NCBI GenBank assembly: GCA_964508975.1
Contig: CAZDVQ010000084.1
Coordinates: 1 to 15,131 of the forward strand
Length of the DNA stretch: 15,131 nucleotides
Direction: 5' to 3'
Source: CAZDVQ01 sp964508975
GTDB taxonomy: Bacteria; Bacteroidota; Bacteroidia; Chitinophagales; Saprospiraceae
A program made the position numbers and the translations under genes. Of this stretch, positions 14,974 through 15,131 are shown piece after piece. A model generated the notes under the pieces. It ran no database searches, was not told where the DNA came from, and saw nothing but the letters and a program-made list of their open reading frames with translations. Position 1 is the first letter of the stretch. Every line of letters starts with the position of its first letter.

Positions 14974-15097
14974 ATGTGTCCTAATCGTAGCCTTTGCATG
15001 GAGGGGAGTTTATGCCTTGCTATAAATATTTGATTTACACTAATTTAAAAGTACAAGCTGAATTCCCCTCCATGCAAAGGCTACGATTAGGACACAT
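14974..15097. repeat. Inverted repeat with 37-bp arms around a 50-bp AT-rich centre
   Basis: The left arm 14974-15010 (starting ATGTGTCCTAATCG) and the right arm 15061-15097 (ending CGATTAGGACACAT) are reverse complements with one mismatch in 37. The 50-bp spacer is AT-rich and encodes nothing. The shape (124 bp, near-perfect termini, no transposase) fits a miniature inverted-repeat element or a recently made palindrome. No obvious target-site duplication is visible in the flanks (AAAG and TTTT). A further small hairpin (GCACC-AAA-GGTGC, 15116-15128) sits at the window edge and could begin another element. Confidence 0.85.
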
Positions 15098-15131
15098 TTT
15101 TCTTAAACACACAAAGCACCAAAGGTGCAAT

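Noticed and set aside
14721..14984. Open frames on both strands over the right-hand non-coding region
   Set aside because: They cover dyads and GC-rich hairpins, show no domain or signal and mirror each other on opposite strands.
14974..15097. Rho-independent terminator
   Set aside because: The arms are far too long and the loop is 50 bases. A mobile or palindromic repeat is more likely than a terminator.

Overview
The window looks like a chromosomal segment of a free-living member of Bacteroidota. The evidence is a very large secreted protein ending in a type IX secretion (Por) sorting domain, a SusA-type GH13 enzyme, Bacteroidota-style promoter elements (TAnnTTTG), several lipoproteins and weak or absent Shine-Dalgarno sites. 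The genus cannot be resolved by eye. No rRNA, tRNA, CRISPR array, transposase or phage gene was recognised.

Layout from left to right. An 8-bp microsatellite runs off the left edge and stops 25 bp before a secreted GH13 neopullulanase/cyclomaltodextrinase-like gene (80-1924). A 390-bp gap follows. It holds two 14-bp tandem arrays in opposite orientation and a GC-rich multi-hairpin element. Next is a 2084-residue reprolysin-like metalloprotease (2315-8569) with a P-domain, ten tandem 71-residue Ig-like repeats and a T9SS tail, closed by a clear terminator. Then come a pirin with a Tat-like leader (8711-9853) and a PiT/CysP-type anion transporter (10099-11121). On the minus strand a SAM methyltransferase (12122-12766) overlaps an MbnP-like lipoprotein (11334-12137). 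The right end carries three small orphan genes in visibly AT-richer DNA: a plus-strand lipoprotein (12909-13421), and on the minus strand a lipoprotein (14243-14722) followed by a soluble protein (13700-14158). The last 400 bp are non-coding, with dyads, a GC-rich hairpin element and a 37-bp-arm inverted repeat.

The genes do not form one pathway. Two secreted or cell-surface products, the GH13 enzyme and the adhesin-like protease, suit a polymer-degrading lifestyle. The remaining genes are housekeeping-type or orphan.

The most interesting signal is between the genes. Four gaps (copies near 2134, 9858, 11221 and 13457) carry a family of about 90-120 bp GC-rich elements in both orientations. 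They share a short box like GAGCGAAnAGCGA next to two small hairpins. The hairpin stems differ in sequence from copy to copy but still pair perfectly, which is the pattern of a conserved folded RNA or DNA. I cannot assign them to a named family.
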